Notes: generated from the letters alone by a model not told the origin. A stretch of DNA of 64,000 bases from Methanolobus sp. (GCF_016278365.1 NZ_JADQBZ010000008.1:310001-374000); one strand, 5' to 3'; shown: positions 26,496 to 36,370, numbered from the stretch's first letter. Translations and numbers: made by a program.

Positions 26496-29400
26496 ATGGC
26501 ACAAAAAAATACTGACTTACTGAAAAAGTTAATTGCAATATTTATGGTCTTGATTCTGATTACGCCAAATGTATATTGTCTTGAAAATACTGAATCTAGC
26601 AATAGCGAAACTGCTGAAGAATCAAATACTGAAGCAAATATAAACTCCGAAGAGGATTCATCTTCAATAGATGAAGAGAAAGTAGACACAGAAACATCAG
26701 ACCAAGATATGGAGAGTGTTGATGAAACTGATATTTCAGGAGATAGTGTTGAACCTTTATCCACATCTGAAGAAACACCTCTAATGATAGAGGGAAAAGC
26801 ATATTTAGATCCTACTCTCGAAAATGAAAATGATTATTTTGATACTAGTCTTTTTACTGGTTCTTTTGTTTATATGTATTTAATTGAAACCGTAAAAGGA
26901 AGAGCTAATCTAGAGCCAACAGTTTCTCTTACATATTCCAGTAGTTTAGGTTCAAAAGGAACCTATGGATCATTGGGGGTGGGTTGGTCACTAAATGATA
27001 ATTGCATCGTAAGGGATACAAATTACACTGTTGAAAATACTAATGATGACAAATTTATTCTCGTACTTGATGGTTCAAACCAGGAATTAATCTACGTAGA
27101 AGAAGAGGGTTCATATCATACCGAAACTGAAAGTTTCATGAATATCACCAAAACTACAACAAACTCTAATTCATTTGGAGAATGCTGGATTGTAAAAACT
27201 ACTGATGGAACTATATATCGTTTTGGGTATAACAATGATTCAGAGCAAAGAAATTCTATCAGTTCAAGAGAATATGTTAGTAAATGGTGGTTGGATCTGA
27301 TAGAAGATGTAAATGGCAATCAAATTAAATATAATTATGTAGAAAATCCAAGGGATGGAGAAATTGGTAGCGTTTATCTTGACAATATAACGTATAATGA
27401 CGATCTCTCTGTTATTGATTTTGATTTTGAAAACAAACCGCATGTGTTTACTCTGTATGAATATGGTAACAAGATTATTGAGAAAAACTTGTTATCAAGC
27501 ATCACAATCAAAAATAATGGATCTATCTTGTGGAAATACGAGTTAAACTACGAAGAAAGAGACGCAAGAGATTTCTTGACAAGTATTTCAAAAATCGGAC
27601 TCAATGGCCAAGCGTTTCCTAGCGTTGAATTTGCTTACTATACTCCAGATGACTGGGCAAGCACTACTAACTGGATCATGCCAACTGAACTCTCATCTGG
27701 TACCGGTGATTCGGGAGTCAGAATGGTAGATGTGAATGGGGATGGACTGGTAGATGTGGTAAAAGCACTTTCAGGATCAACTTTTGAAACATGGATAAAT
27801 ACTGGAAGTGGCTGGACAAGTACTACCAACTGGATAATGCCAGTTGAACTCTCATCTGGTACCGGTGATTCGGGAGTCAGGATGGCAGATGTGAATGGGG
27901 ATGGATTGGTAGATGTGGTAAAAGCACTTTCAGGATCAACTTTTGAAACATGGATTAATACTGGAAGTGGCTGGACAAGCACTACTAACTGGATCATGCC
28001 AGTTGAACTCGCATCCAGTTCTGGTGATTCGGGTGTCAGAATGGTAGATGTGAATGGAGACGGATTGGTAGATGTAGTAAAAGCACTTTCAGGATCAACT
28101 TTTGAGACATGGATTAATACTGGAAGTGGCTGGACAAGCACTACTAACTGGATCATGCCAGTTGAACTCGCATCCAGTTCTGGTGATTCGGGAGTCAGGA
28201 TGGCAGATGTGAATGGGGATGGACTGGTGGATGTGGTAAAAGCACTTTCAGGATCTACCTATGAAACATGGATAAATACAGGAAGTAGTTGGGAAAGTAC
28301 TACTAACTGGGTCATGCCAGCTGAACTCGCATCCACTTCAGGTGATACGGGAGTCAGAATGGAGGATGTGAATGGTGATGGACTGGTAGATGTGGTAAAA
28401 GCACTTTCAGGGTCAACTTTTGAAACATGGATAAATACAGGAAGTGGCTGGACAAGCACTACTAACTGGATCATGCCAGCTGAACTCTCATCTGGTACCA
28501 GTGATTCGGGAGTCAGAATGGAGGATGTGAATGGAGACGGACTGGTAGATGTGGTAAAAGCACTTTCAGGATCTACCTATGAAACATGGATAAACACGAA
28601 TAAAGATGCAGATATTCAGTCGGTTAATTACAAGGCACCGTATCTAATGAAGGAAATTCATCATTCATCCGGTTCAAACACAACTGTTAGTTATGTGCCT
28701 TCAACAAAGTTCGACAATACGGGTAATGACAATATTGCAGATTTGCCTTTGAGCATTTGGGTTACAAGCCAACTAATAAGAGACAATGGAATTTCAGGTG
28801 CTGGAAATGTAGTTAAAACTACAAATTACTCCTACAAAAATGGGATGCAATATTTCAATTCACCAGAAGAGATAGAATTCAGAGGATTTGGTGAAGTTAC
28901 TGTTGAAAATGACTATTCCATTACCAAACATCTTTTTCACCAGGACGAAGTCATGAAAGGAATCGAGAACTACACCGAAGTGTGGGATAAGAATGGAAAT
29001 ATCTACAGTGCATCAGAGAGGGAATATACCTTCAATCAAACATATCCTGATGTCAACCTCATTTTGTTGAGTTCGGAATCCATAAAACAGTTTGACGGGC
29101 TTGTGCAGAGTTCAAATTCTTCTATCGGATGGTCCTCTTTCACCGAATATGAAGAATATGACGATTACGGGAACCCACTTTCCATAACAGATTATGGAGA
29201 TGTTGATATTGCCGGTGATGAAAGGCATCTCCATTTTGAATATGTCAATGAAGAGAATCCGTGGATTATCGGGAAGAAAACTCATGAATGGCTGGAAGAT
29301 TCAAGCCAGATAAAGAAAAGTGAATCATGGTATTATTACGACGATTCAAGTGATAACAGTAACATTAGCAAGGGGGAATTGACGAAGATAGTATCATGGA

Positions 29401-32400
29401 ACAATATAGGAAATAACCCAATTGTCCTATATAACTATGATAACTATGGAAATATCATTCAAATCACAGACCCAAGAGGTTTTTCAGAAAACATAGATTA
29501 TGATGAAAATAGGATATATCCTATCTCCATTGAGAATCCTCTGGGGCAAAAAGAGTTCTATGAATATAACGATCTTGGCAGAATTACAAAGATTATAGAT
29601 AGTAATGGAATATCTACTGAGTATGTTTATGATGATTTGCATAGGATAAAGAAGATAATAAAACCCTATGATAACCCAAGTTTACCATCTATCGAATACA
29701 CTTATGACCAAGATGGTCTGGCTCCAGAGAACATACATACTCATTTTCTAGAGTACAATGGTACCAGCAAGGAATCTAATCCATACCCGATTTATACTAT
29801 TTCTGACCTGCAGGCCATCAATAATGACCTGTCAGCTCACTATATCCTAATGAATGACATTGATGCAAGTGAAACAAGCACGTGGAACAGCGGAGCAGGT
29901 TTTGTTCCAATAGGTACCTCCGCAGAGATGTTTACCGGAAGTATAGATGGAAAAGGATACAAAGTCGATGGACTGACCATTAACAGAGAATGGACTAATG
30001 CTCAGGGATTCGTAGCCTATTTAGGTGATGGCGGAGAAATCAAAAATCTTGGGCTGACCAATATTTCTGTTCTTGGATATCAATATGTGGGATCTCTTGC
30101 TGTCTTCAACCACGGTACAATTTCCAATTGTTTCTCAACCGGAAGTGTAACAGGTAGACATAACAACGTGGGAGGACTTGTTGCAGGCATCCATTCCACT
30201 GGTAGTATTTCGGACAGCTACTCAATGTGTGCTGTTACATGTGCAGGTACTCAGGCAGGTGGTCTGTCAGGATTCAACAGTGGAAATATTGCAAGATCTT
30301 ATGCAACAGGATTTGTCGATTGTAGTAGCACCAAGGGTGGTATCACTGGAACTAATTCGAATACTGTAACAGGCAGTTATTATGACTTCCAGACCACAGG
30401 TTGTTCGGATACAGGCAAAGGCACTCCCAAGACAACGACTGAAATGTGGACTCAATCAACCTTTGTAGGTTGGGACTTCATTGGTGTCTGGTCGATATCA
30501 ACACAAGTAAACGATGGTTATCCTTACTTACAGTTCGCGAGCAGTGGCACACAGCCTGGGGATGGTACAGCATCGAACCCATATCATATTTATGATGTCT
30601 ATGATTTGCAAGCCATGAATGGTAGTTTTCTTGAGTACTATATTCTGATGAATGACATTGATGCGACTGAAACAAGGATGTGGAACGACGGAGCAGGCTT
30701 TGATCCTATTCAGGCTTGCTGCTTTCTAAACGGCAACGGACATAATATTACAAATTTATACATATACCGTCCTTCCGAAAGGTTCGTCGGCTTATTCGAG
30801 TCCGGTGGAGACATATACAATCTTAATATGATAAATGTCAATGTTACTGGCAATTATCATGTAGGAGGACTTGCAGGAGAAGCTGGTGGTACATTCAGCA
30901 ATATAATCATAACCGGAAATGTTACATGCATAACCGAGGCAGGTGGAGGTTTGAGTGGAGCTATGAGTGATGGAATTGTAAAAAATGTAAGTACAAATGT
31001 AAATGTAAATGGGGATAGTATGATCGGTGGTTTGTCGGGTTATGCATTATTTTCCACGATAGCAAACTCAAAGTCAATGGGAAATGTAAAAGGCACATAC
31101 GATGTTGGAGGACTACTTGGGTCAAGTGGTCATAGTACAATACAAAACTGTTACTCTGTAGGTCACGTTGTGTGCGGCAGTTATTATACTAAAGGAGGAC
31201 TAATAGGGACTATTGGTGATACAACAGTTACATCTTCTTATTATGATTCCCAAAAAGCGGGATGTTCAGATACAGGAAAGGGAACTCCTAAGACAACCTC
31301 CCAAATGCAAACACAGTCAACTTTCGTGGGTTGGGACTTCTACGATACATGGGTGATGAAAGACTATCCTGAACTGAGACGTCATGATTCCACCTTTGAG
31401 TCTATAGACTCATATGATGGTTTTGGCCAAACAATTCAGAAAACGTATGAGGGTGAAAATGGATGGATTACTCAAAATACAGAATATAACGAACTTGGCC
31501 TGGTATCAAGTATTGAGGTTCCCCATTATATATACCAATCAGCTCCATCCGTTACCTACGAATATGACCCAATCGGCCGACCCAAGGTTATCACAAACAC
31601 AGATAACACCACCCTGAGCTACTACTACGAGCTTGAGAACATCACAATCACAAATCAGAACGGTATCAACAAAACTCTGAAAAGTGATATTTTCGGAAAT
31701 ATCATAAATGTCTATGAGTTTAACGAAGGTGAAACCTATATCACAGGTTACGTTTACGACGCTCTGGATAATCTTATAGAGATTATTCCAAACTCGTCTT
31801 CCATAGATGATAACCCGATGCAGTCAATTGGTAGTGGTACTGAAGCAAGTCCATTCCCGGTCTACACTGTTTCCGATCTGCAGGTTATCAATAACAATTT
31901 GTCAGCGCACTATATCCTGATGAATAATATTGATGCAAGTGCAACTTCCACGTGGAACAGCGGAGCAGGTTTTGTTCCGATTGGCACATCCACTGAGATG
32001 TTTACCGGAAGCATCGACGGAAACGGATATGAAATAGATGGACTGACCATCAACAGAGAATGGACTAATGCTCAGGGATTCGTAGCCTATTTAGGTGATG
32101 GTGGAGAGATTCGGAATCTGGGATTGACTGATGTATCTGTTCTTGGATATCAGTATGTAGGTTCTCTTGCTGTGTTCAACCACGGTACAATTTCTGATTG
32201 TTTCTCAACCGGAAGTGTAACAGGTAGACATAACAACGTGGGAGGACTTGTTGCAGGCATCCATTCCACTGGTAGTATTTCGGACAGCTACTCAATGTGT
32301 GCTGTTACATGTGCAGGCACCCCGGCAGGTGGTCTGTCAGGATTCAACAACGGTAATATTGCAAGATCTTATGCAACAGGATTTGTTGCTTGTAGTAACA

Positions 32401-34694
32401 CCAAAGGTGGTATCACTGGAATTAATTCGAATACTGTAACAGGCAGTTATTATGACTCACAGACCACTGGTTGTTCGGATACAGGCAAAGGTACACCCAA
32501 GACAACCGCTGAGATGCAGACACAGTCAACCTTTGTAGGTTGGGATTTCACTAATACCTGGACTATGCAGGGCTATCCTAAACTGAAACTTGCATCTTCA
32601 ACATCACTTACTCCACATGTGTATTTCACTTATGATTCCCTTGGAAGAAAAGTGGCAATGAGTGATCCAGATATGGGTGACTGGACGTATGAGTATGATC
32701 TCAACGATAACCTGATAAACCAGACTGATGCCAGGGGAGTTTCAATACATCTTACATACGATAGCCTTGATAGGGCCACTGCAATCGATTATCTTAACGA
32801 TGCTGACGTCAGTTTCACATATGACCTTGATTTAAATGGCACACTTTCGCAGGTGACGAAAGGTGATATAGTGTCAAGTTATGACTATGATCAGCGTTAT
32901 AGGATTGTGGATGAGACTATAACACTTGACAGTGCACCCTATACCACGTCCTATGAGTATGACAGCATGGACAGGGTTACGAGAATAACTTATCCTGATG
33001 CTTCAAGTGTTGATCTTACCTACAACGAACAAACTCTTCTGGAAAGTGTTGAAGGGGTTATTGATAACCTTGACTACAACGCAAGGAACCAGATAACCAC
33101 CAAGGAGCTTTCCAACGGCGTGGTCACGACCTATACCTATGACACAGATAAGTTGCTGCTGGACAGGATATACACAGAGAGTCTCCAAGACCTGAATTAC
33201 GAGTTCGATAATGTAGGCAATATCCTTCAGATACAGGACAATGTCATGAATTCCGTTAAAATCTACGGGTATGACGACCTGGACAGGTTAACCCGCGCGG
33301 ACATGTCGGTCAACAGCGTGCCGACTTACCAGAGGGATTTCACCTATGACCAGTATGGCTGTATCCAGCAGGTGGATGAGAACAATGTCATGATATCCTC
33401 TTACGGATACTCGCTGGTGCCTTTCCATGCTCCTTCAAGCTATAATGGAAACAATCTTGACTATGACTCAAATGGAAACCTCATTGAGGACGAAGATTTT
33501 ATCTACGTGTACAATGATGCAAACCAGTTGAGCGAGGTGCGTTACTCAGGTAACAATTCTCTTGTGGAGAAGTACTGGTACAATGCGGGTGAGCAGAGAG
33601 TCAAAAAGCAGAATGCTGATGGCGAATTCACTTACTACGTCAACAAATTCTATGAAGTGGAAAACGGTACACCCACCAACTACTTCTTCCGTGATGACGA
33701 ACGCATAGCCAAGCAGACAGCCGGAGGCATGGAGTGGTATCTGTCGGATCATCTCGGCAGTACTACAGTGCTTATCAATGAGAGCGGGCTTGAGATTGAG
33801 CGTACCGAGTACTATCCGTACGGTCAGGTACAGTCCGGCGGTCTGGAGAAGTACGGTTTCACAGGCCAGGAAAACGATGCTGATACCGGGTTGATGTACT
33901 ATGGTGCGCGGTACTATTCGCCTGAGTACAGGATATTCGTGCAGCCCGATTCAATGATACCTGATCCGTACAATCCTCAGTACCTTAATAGATATGCTTA
34001 TGTGCTGAACAATCCGGTGATGTATACCGATCCAAGCGGGCATGTTGCTGTGGTTCCTGCGTTAGTTGGTGCAGGTTTGGCTGTTGTGACTATATGGTCT
34101 TATTATGACTTTGTACAGGCTACAATAGCTTGGAATAAGCGCGAGCTGAGTACCAATAAATTGATGGCTAACGCAGTTCTTACTCTGCCAATTACTGGAG
34201 GGGGAGCAATTAAACTATCTATGAAACTTGGTAAATCCAAGAAAGTTATCCAAACTGCAAATAAAGGATTTAAAAGTGGTGGAATAAAAGGAGGTCTCAG
34301 TCCATTTGTAGAAGGCATATCTGTCAAGGCTGACGATATTGCCCTTTATATTGCTACAGACGGGGTGCTTGGAGCAGGGTCATATGCAGTTAATCATATA
34401 GATTCGGGCGTAGATGCTACGATTGTAGAAAATACTGTTGAAGGAACAAGACTTGGGGATGTACTAAAGCAGGGAAGTAGCACTAAATCTGAAGTTTCAT
34501 TGACTGTAACTAGTACTACATCCAAAGTTTCGAGTACTGTAACTAGTACTGCATCTAAAGTTTCCAACTATGTGAGTAGTACTACATCTAAAGTTTCGAG
34601 TACTGTGAGTAATACTACATCTAAAGTTTCGAATTATGTGAGTAGTGTCAAAACAACAATATCAAATAAAATAAAAAGCTTATTTAGGAGGTAA
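26496..34694 (+). CDS. Giant secreted RHS/YD-repeat protein with GLUG and VCBS-like blocks
   Basis: A 2732-residue protein. The ATG at 26496 opens a signal peptide (hydrophobic LIAIFMVLILITPNVYC). Then: acidic linker to about 105; SpvB/TcdB-like region (115-385); six copies of a 53-residue repeat with a DVNGDGLVD calcium-loop motif (389-706); YD repeats; a GLUG block (about 1098-1348); a second, different GLUG block (1351-1632); more YD repeats; a third GLUG block nearly identical to the first (1778-2035); YD repeats; and the RHS core (DHLGST, GLMYYGARYY, DPSGH; to about 2522). The last 210 residues are variable and end in five 11-residue repeats. This layout matches polymorphic toxins or large surface adhesins. 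A small gene directly downstream could encode immunity. Confidence 0.85.
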   Translation: MAQKNTDLLKKLIAIFMVLILITPNVYCLENTESSNSETAEESNTEANINSEEDSSSIDEEKVDTETSDQDMESVDETDISGDSVEPLSTSEETPLMIEGKAYLDPTLENENDYFDTSLFTGSFVYMYLIETVKGRANLEPTVSLTYSSSLGSKGTYGSLGVGWSLNDNCIVRDTNYTVENTNDDKFILVLDGSNQELIYVEEEGSYHTETESFMNITKTTTNSNSFGECWIVKTTDGTIYRFGYNNDSEQRNSISSREYVSKWWLDLIEDVNGNQIKYNYVENPRDGEIGSVYLDNITYNDDLSVIDFDFENKPHVFTLYEYGNKIIEKNLLSSITIKNNGSILWKYELNYEERDARDFLTSISKIGLNGQAFPSVEFAYYTPDDWASTTNWIMPTELSSGTGDSGVRMVDVNGDGLVDVVKALSGSTFETWINTGSGWTSTTNWIMPVELSSGTGDSGVRMADVNGDGLVDVVKALSGSTFETWINTGSGWTSTTNWIMPVELASSSGDSGVRMVDVNGDGLVDVVKALSGSTFETWINTGSGWTSTTNWIMPVELASSSGDSGVRMADVNGDGLVDVVKALSGSTYETWINTGSSWESTTNWVMPAELASTSGDTGVRMEDVNGDGLVDVVKALSGSTFETWINTGSGWTSTTNWIMPAELSSGTSDSGVRMEDVNGDGLVDVVKALSGSTYETWINTNKDADIQSVNYKAPYLMKEIHHSSGSNTTVSYVPSTKFDNTGNDNIADLPLSIWVTSQLIRDNGISGAGNVVKTTNYSYKNGMQYFNSPEEIEFRGFGEVTVENDYSITKHLFHQDEVMKGIENYTEVWDKNGNIYSASEREYTFNQTYPDVNLILLSSESIKQFDGLVQSSNSSIGWSSFTEYEEYDDYGNPLSITDYGDVDIAGDERHLHFEYVNEENPWIIGKKTHEWLEDSSQIKKSESWYYYDDSSDNSNISKGELTKIVSWNNIGNNPIVLYNYDNYGNIIQITDPRGFSENIDYDENRIYPISIENPLGQKEFYEYNDLGRITKIIDSNGISTEYVYDDLHRIKKIIKPYDNPSLPSIEYTYDQDGLAPENIHTHFLEYNGTSKESNPYPIYTISDLQAINNDLSAHYILMNDIDASETSTWNSGAGFVPIGTSAEMFTGSIDGKGYKVDGLTINREWTNAQGFVAYLGDGGEIKNLGLTNISVLGYQYVGSLAVFNHGTISNCFSTGSVTGRHNNVGGLVAGIHSTGSISDSYSMCAVTCAGTQAGGLSGFNSGNIARSYATGFVDCSSTKGGITGTNSNTVTGSYYDFQTTGCSDTGKGTPKTTTEMWTQSTFVGWDFIGVWSISTQVNDGYPYLQFASSGTQPGDGTASNPYHIYDVYDLQAMNGSFLEYYILMNDIDATETRMWNDGAGFDPIQACCFLNGNGHNITNLYIYRPSERFVGLFESGGDIYNLNMINVNVTGNYHVGGLAGEAGGTFSNIIITGNVTCITEAGGGLSGAMSDGIVKNVSTNVNVNGDSMIGGLSGYALFSTIANSKSMGNVKGTYDVGGLLGSSGHSTIQNCYSVGHVVCGSYYTKGGLIGTIGDTTVTSSYYDSQKAGCSDTGKGTPKTTSQMQTQSTFVGWDFYDTWVMKDYPELRRHDSTFESIDSYDGFGQTIQKTYEGENGWITQNTEYNELGLVSSIEVPHYIYQSAPSVTYEYDPIGRPKVITNTDNTTLSYYYELENITITNQNGINKTLKSDIFGNIINVYEFNEGETYITGYVYDALDNLIEIIPNSSSIDDNPMQSIGSGTEASPFPVYTVSDLQVINNNLSAHYILMNNIDASATSTWNSGAGFVPIGTSTEMFTGSIDGNGYEIDGLTINREWTNAQGFVAYLGDGGEIRNLGLTDVSVLGYQYVGSLAVFNHGTISDCFSTGSVTGRHNNVGGLVAGIHSTGSISDSYSMCAVTCAGTPAGGLSGFNNGNIARSYATGFVACSNTKGGITGINSNTVTGSYYDSQTTGCSDTGKGTPKTTAEMQTQSTFVGWDFTNTWTMQGYPKLKLASSTSLTPHVYFTYDSLGRKVAMSDPDMGDWTYEYDLNDNLINQTDARGVSIHLTYDSLDRATAIDYLNDADVSFTYDLDLNGTLSQVTKGDIVSSYDYDQRYRIVDETITLDSAPYTTSYEYDSMDRVTRITYPDASSVDLTYNEQTLLESVEGVIDNLDYNARNQITTKELSNGVVTTYTYDTDKLLLDRIYTESLQDLNYEFDNVGNILQIQDNVMNSVKIYGYDDLDRLTRADMSVNSVPTYQRDFTYDQYGCIQQVDENNVMISSYGYSLVPFHAPSSYNGNNLDYDSNGNLIEDEDFIYVYNDANQLSEVRYSGNNSLVEKYWYNAGEQRVKKQNADGEFTYYVNKFYEVENGTPTNYFFRDDERIAKQTAGGMEWYLSDHLGSTTVLINESGLEIERTEYYPYGQVQSGGLEKYGFTGQENDADTGLMYYGARYYSPEYRIFVQPDSMIPDPYNPQYLNRYAYVLNNPVMYTDPSGHVAVVPALVGAGLAVVTIWSYYDFVQATIAWNKRELSTNKLMANAVLTLPITGGGAIKLSMKLGKSKKVIQTANKGFKSGGIKGGLSPFVEGISVKADDIALYIATDGVLGAGSYAVNHIDSGVDATIVENTVEGTRLGDVLKQGSSTKSEVSLTVTSTTSKVSSTVTSTASKVSNYVSSTTSKVSSTVSNTTSKVSNYVSSVKTTISNKIKSLFRR
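27660..28613 (+). repeat. Six tandem 159-bp coding repeats
   Basis: Six consecutive units of 159 bp (53 codons) encoding TTNWIMP...DVNGDGLVDVVKALSGST.ETWINTGSG. Units differ at few positions (for example SSGTGDS versus ASSSGDS), so they were homogenised recently. The DxNxDGxxD loop suggests calcium binding. Confidence 0.85.
29780..32550 (+). repeat. Long direct repeat pair (GLUG blocks 1 and 3), offset 2,070 bp
   Basis: Block 29780-30480 recurs at 31850-32550. About 140 bp (30139-30281 and 32209-32351) are almost identical at DNA level. The offset of 2,070 bp is a multiple of three, so recombination between the copies would delete 690 codons, including GLUG block 2, without a frameshift. Confidence 0.75.
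34509..34673 (+). repeat. 33-bp tandem repeats encoding 11-residue motif
   Basis: Five units of 33 bp (34509, 34542, 34575, 34608, 34641) encode STTSKVSSTVT-like 11-mers, the last one degenerate and Lys-rich. 11-residue periodicity is typical of amphipathic helices that lie along membranes. Confidence 0.75.
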
Positions 34695-34754
34695 TGTATT
34701 ACAAGCTTATAACTACTAACAAACAGCATGGTGTATACACTTAGGAAGTATCTT

Positions 34755-35351
34755 ATGAGTGAACCAGTTTTAGAACTTAGGACTAAAATCTCAAAAGAAA
34801 AACTAGTGTACACTATTTGTGATTTTTACTGGACAATGGGTCATAAGACAATAAAACTTGGTAGAGGATTCGATGATGATATCAATTATGAAAATTATGA
34901 TCCGGTAAGAAGGATTGGAAATACAAGTGATATTTCAGAAATAAGTGTACAAACATACAAGAAAAAGCAAAATAAGCATGTATTTTTCGACTCTATAAAT
35001 ATAAATTTTACAGAAGAGAGGTTTGAAAGGAAAATAATATGGGATGTAGATCTTGGATTTAGAGAATGGCATCTGGTCTATCTTTTTATAGCTTTTTTTG
35101 CTACAACATATTTTGCATGGATTATATGTCCCTCTGATTCTCCATGGCACCGATATTGTTTTATTTTTTCTTTTCCCATATTTTTAATCGCATTGGTTTG
35201 GCCACTGTACTATTATTTATTTAAATACAAAGCCAATAAACTCGATTCACATCCGGATACGCAGAAATACAGAAGGGATTTTGAAGAATTTATTCGTAGG
35301 AAGGAGAAGGAATTGCGCCCTGAAAGTTATTTAATGGATAATGAGAGATAA
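34755..35351 (+). CDS. Small membrane protein after the RHS gene, possible immunity protein
   Basis: A protein of 198 residues that I do not recognise. I chose ATG 34755 because AGGAAG lies 7 nt upstream; ATG 34728 would add nine residues. The first 110 residues are soluble with mixed charge. Two membrane helices follow (WHLVYLFIAFFATTYFAWI and a second ending in WPLYYYLFKY), then a charged helical tail. It starts 60 bp after the RHS stop on the same strand, which is where immunity genes sit in RHS toxin loci. A membrane-located immunity protein would fit a membrane-acting toxin tail. This is inference from position only. Confidence 0.6.
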   Translation: MSEPVLELRTKISKEKLVYTICDFYWTMGHKTIKLGRGFDDDINYENYDPVRRIGNTSDISEISVQTYKKKQNKHVFFDSININFTEERFERKIIWDVDLGFREWHLVYLFIAFFATTYFAWIICPSDSPWHRYCFIFSFPIFLIALVWPLYYYLFKYKANKLDSHPDTQKYRRDFEEFIRRKEKELRPESYLMDNER

Positions 35352-35381
35352 TCTAGGCATAACCACGCTTCACCTACAACG

Positions 35382-35570
35382 TACAATGCGGACGACAAGA
35401 GAGTCAAGAAACAGAATGCCGTTGGCGAATTCACTTACTACGTCAACAAATTCTATGAAGTGGAAAACGGTAATGCCACCAGCTGCTTCTTCCATGATGA
35501 CGAACGCATAGCCAAGCAGACAGCCAGAGACATGAAGTGGTATCTCTCAGGCCATCTCGGCAGTACCACC
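35382..35570 (+). pseudogene. Displaced RHS core fragment
   Basis: Reads YNADDKRVKKQNAVGEFTYY and onward to HLGSTT, about 85-90% identical at DNA level to 33580-33770 of the RHS gene. There is no start, and the frame is not continued, so it is a leftover of an older RHS C-terminal cassette or of a partial duplication. Such orphan fragments downstream of the immunity gene are characteristic of RHS loci that swap toxin tips by recombination. Confidence 0.75.
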
Positions 35571-35577
35571 CATTTCA

Positions 35578-35833
35578 TCACAAGAGTTGTCTTTTTTTTG
35601 CAGAGTTCCTAAACCCAAAAATCTGTGAGAATATAGCACGCTCTGTCATTAATTTGCCATCTTTAATGTCTTGGTTAGCTTGTTCTATCATCTGACTGGG
35701 AGTCAATCCCATATAATTGTAGTAATGCTTCAAAACAGACAGATATCCTTCCCAAGTATTGGGCGCCGGATTGACTGAACGAATAGTTTTTTATGATGGG
35801 ATCTTTTTTAAGTTCTGATAGCTTCACTTTCAT
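35578..35833 (-). pseudogene. Broken N-terminus of an archaeal integrase
   Basis: The start MKVKLSELKKDPIIKNY and, after a frameshift near 35780, RSVNPAPNTWEGYLSVLKHY and MTERAIFSQIFGFR read as the SAM-like core-binding domain of archaeal tyrosine recombinases. It stops at TGA (35578-35580). The catalytic domain is missing. It is probably a scar of an integrated element next to the RHS locus. Confidence 0.65.
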
Positions 35834-35847
35834 TCCCTACCTACCGA

Positions 35848-35886
35848 TTTTAAAAAACCTACAATGAGGTTAAGGTTTTTTTAAAA
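35848..35886. other. Long AT stem-loop next to the integrase remnant
   Basis: TTTTAAAAAACCT and AGGTTTTTTTAAAA form a 13-bp stem with one bulge around a 12-base loop. It lies just before the start of the integrase remnant and beyond the TRAM gene terminator. Could be a terminator or an element boundary. Confidence 0.4.
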
Positions 35887-35900
35887 AGTGATCATTAACT

Positions 35901-35934
35901 TAAAAAAAGAGATTTTGAAGGAACACGTTCCTTC
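35901..35934 (-). terminator. Terminator of the TRAM gene
   Basis: GAAGGAAC and GTTCCTTC form a perfect palindrome (35917-35934). Read on the minus strand it is followed by a run of seven T (35901-35908 as A on the plus strand). It lies 22 bp after the TRAM stop codon. Confidence 0.65.
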
Positions 35935-35955
35935 ATATTAGATCATTTGGTGCAG

Positions 35956-36165
35956 TTATTCTGCAACTTGGCCAAAAGCGAACTTGCGCATCACTTTTGT
36001 AACTGTGATAGTGACTTCGTCGCCAACCTTGGTGCCTGGGACAAAGATAACAAAGCCGCTTACTCTTGCGATTCCGTCGCCTTCTCTTGCAATGTCTTCA
36101 ATTGTTACTTCGTAATTCTCGCCGGCTGTTACCGGTGCTGTGGTTTCTTCGGTTCTGTTGAACAT
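35956..36165 (-). CDS. TRAM-domain RNA-binding protein
   Basis: A 69-residue protein consisting of one TRAM domain: VTIEDIAREGDGIARVSGFVIFVPGTKVGDEVTITVTKVMRKFAFGQV. Stand-alone TRAM proteins are abundant in methanogenic archaea and act as RNA chaperones, some of them cold-responsive. A basic KVMRKFAF segment provides RNA contacts. Single gene with its own terminator. Confidence 0.93.
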   Translation of the reverse strand: MFNRTEETTAPVTAGENYEVTIEDIAREGDGIARVSGFVIFVPGTKVGDEVTITVTKVMRKFAFGQVAE

Positions 36166-36370
36166 ATAATTTCACTTCCATTTTGGGTATAAGCTTAAAA
36201 AGACATAACTACACTTGAAAACATAACGGAAAAGACGTACTATTTAACCAAATACCTTCTAATGCCATACGTTTAACAAAACAGTTAATCTTAAAGCACA
36301 CCTACTACGTAATAGTGATATATAAGCCTTGTGCCATTCATCCACTATTATTTATAATTCAGGGCGGCTA

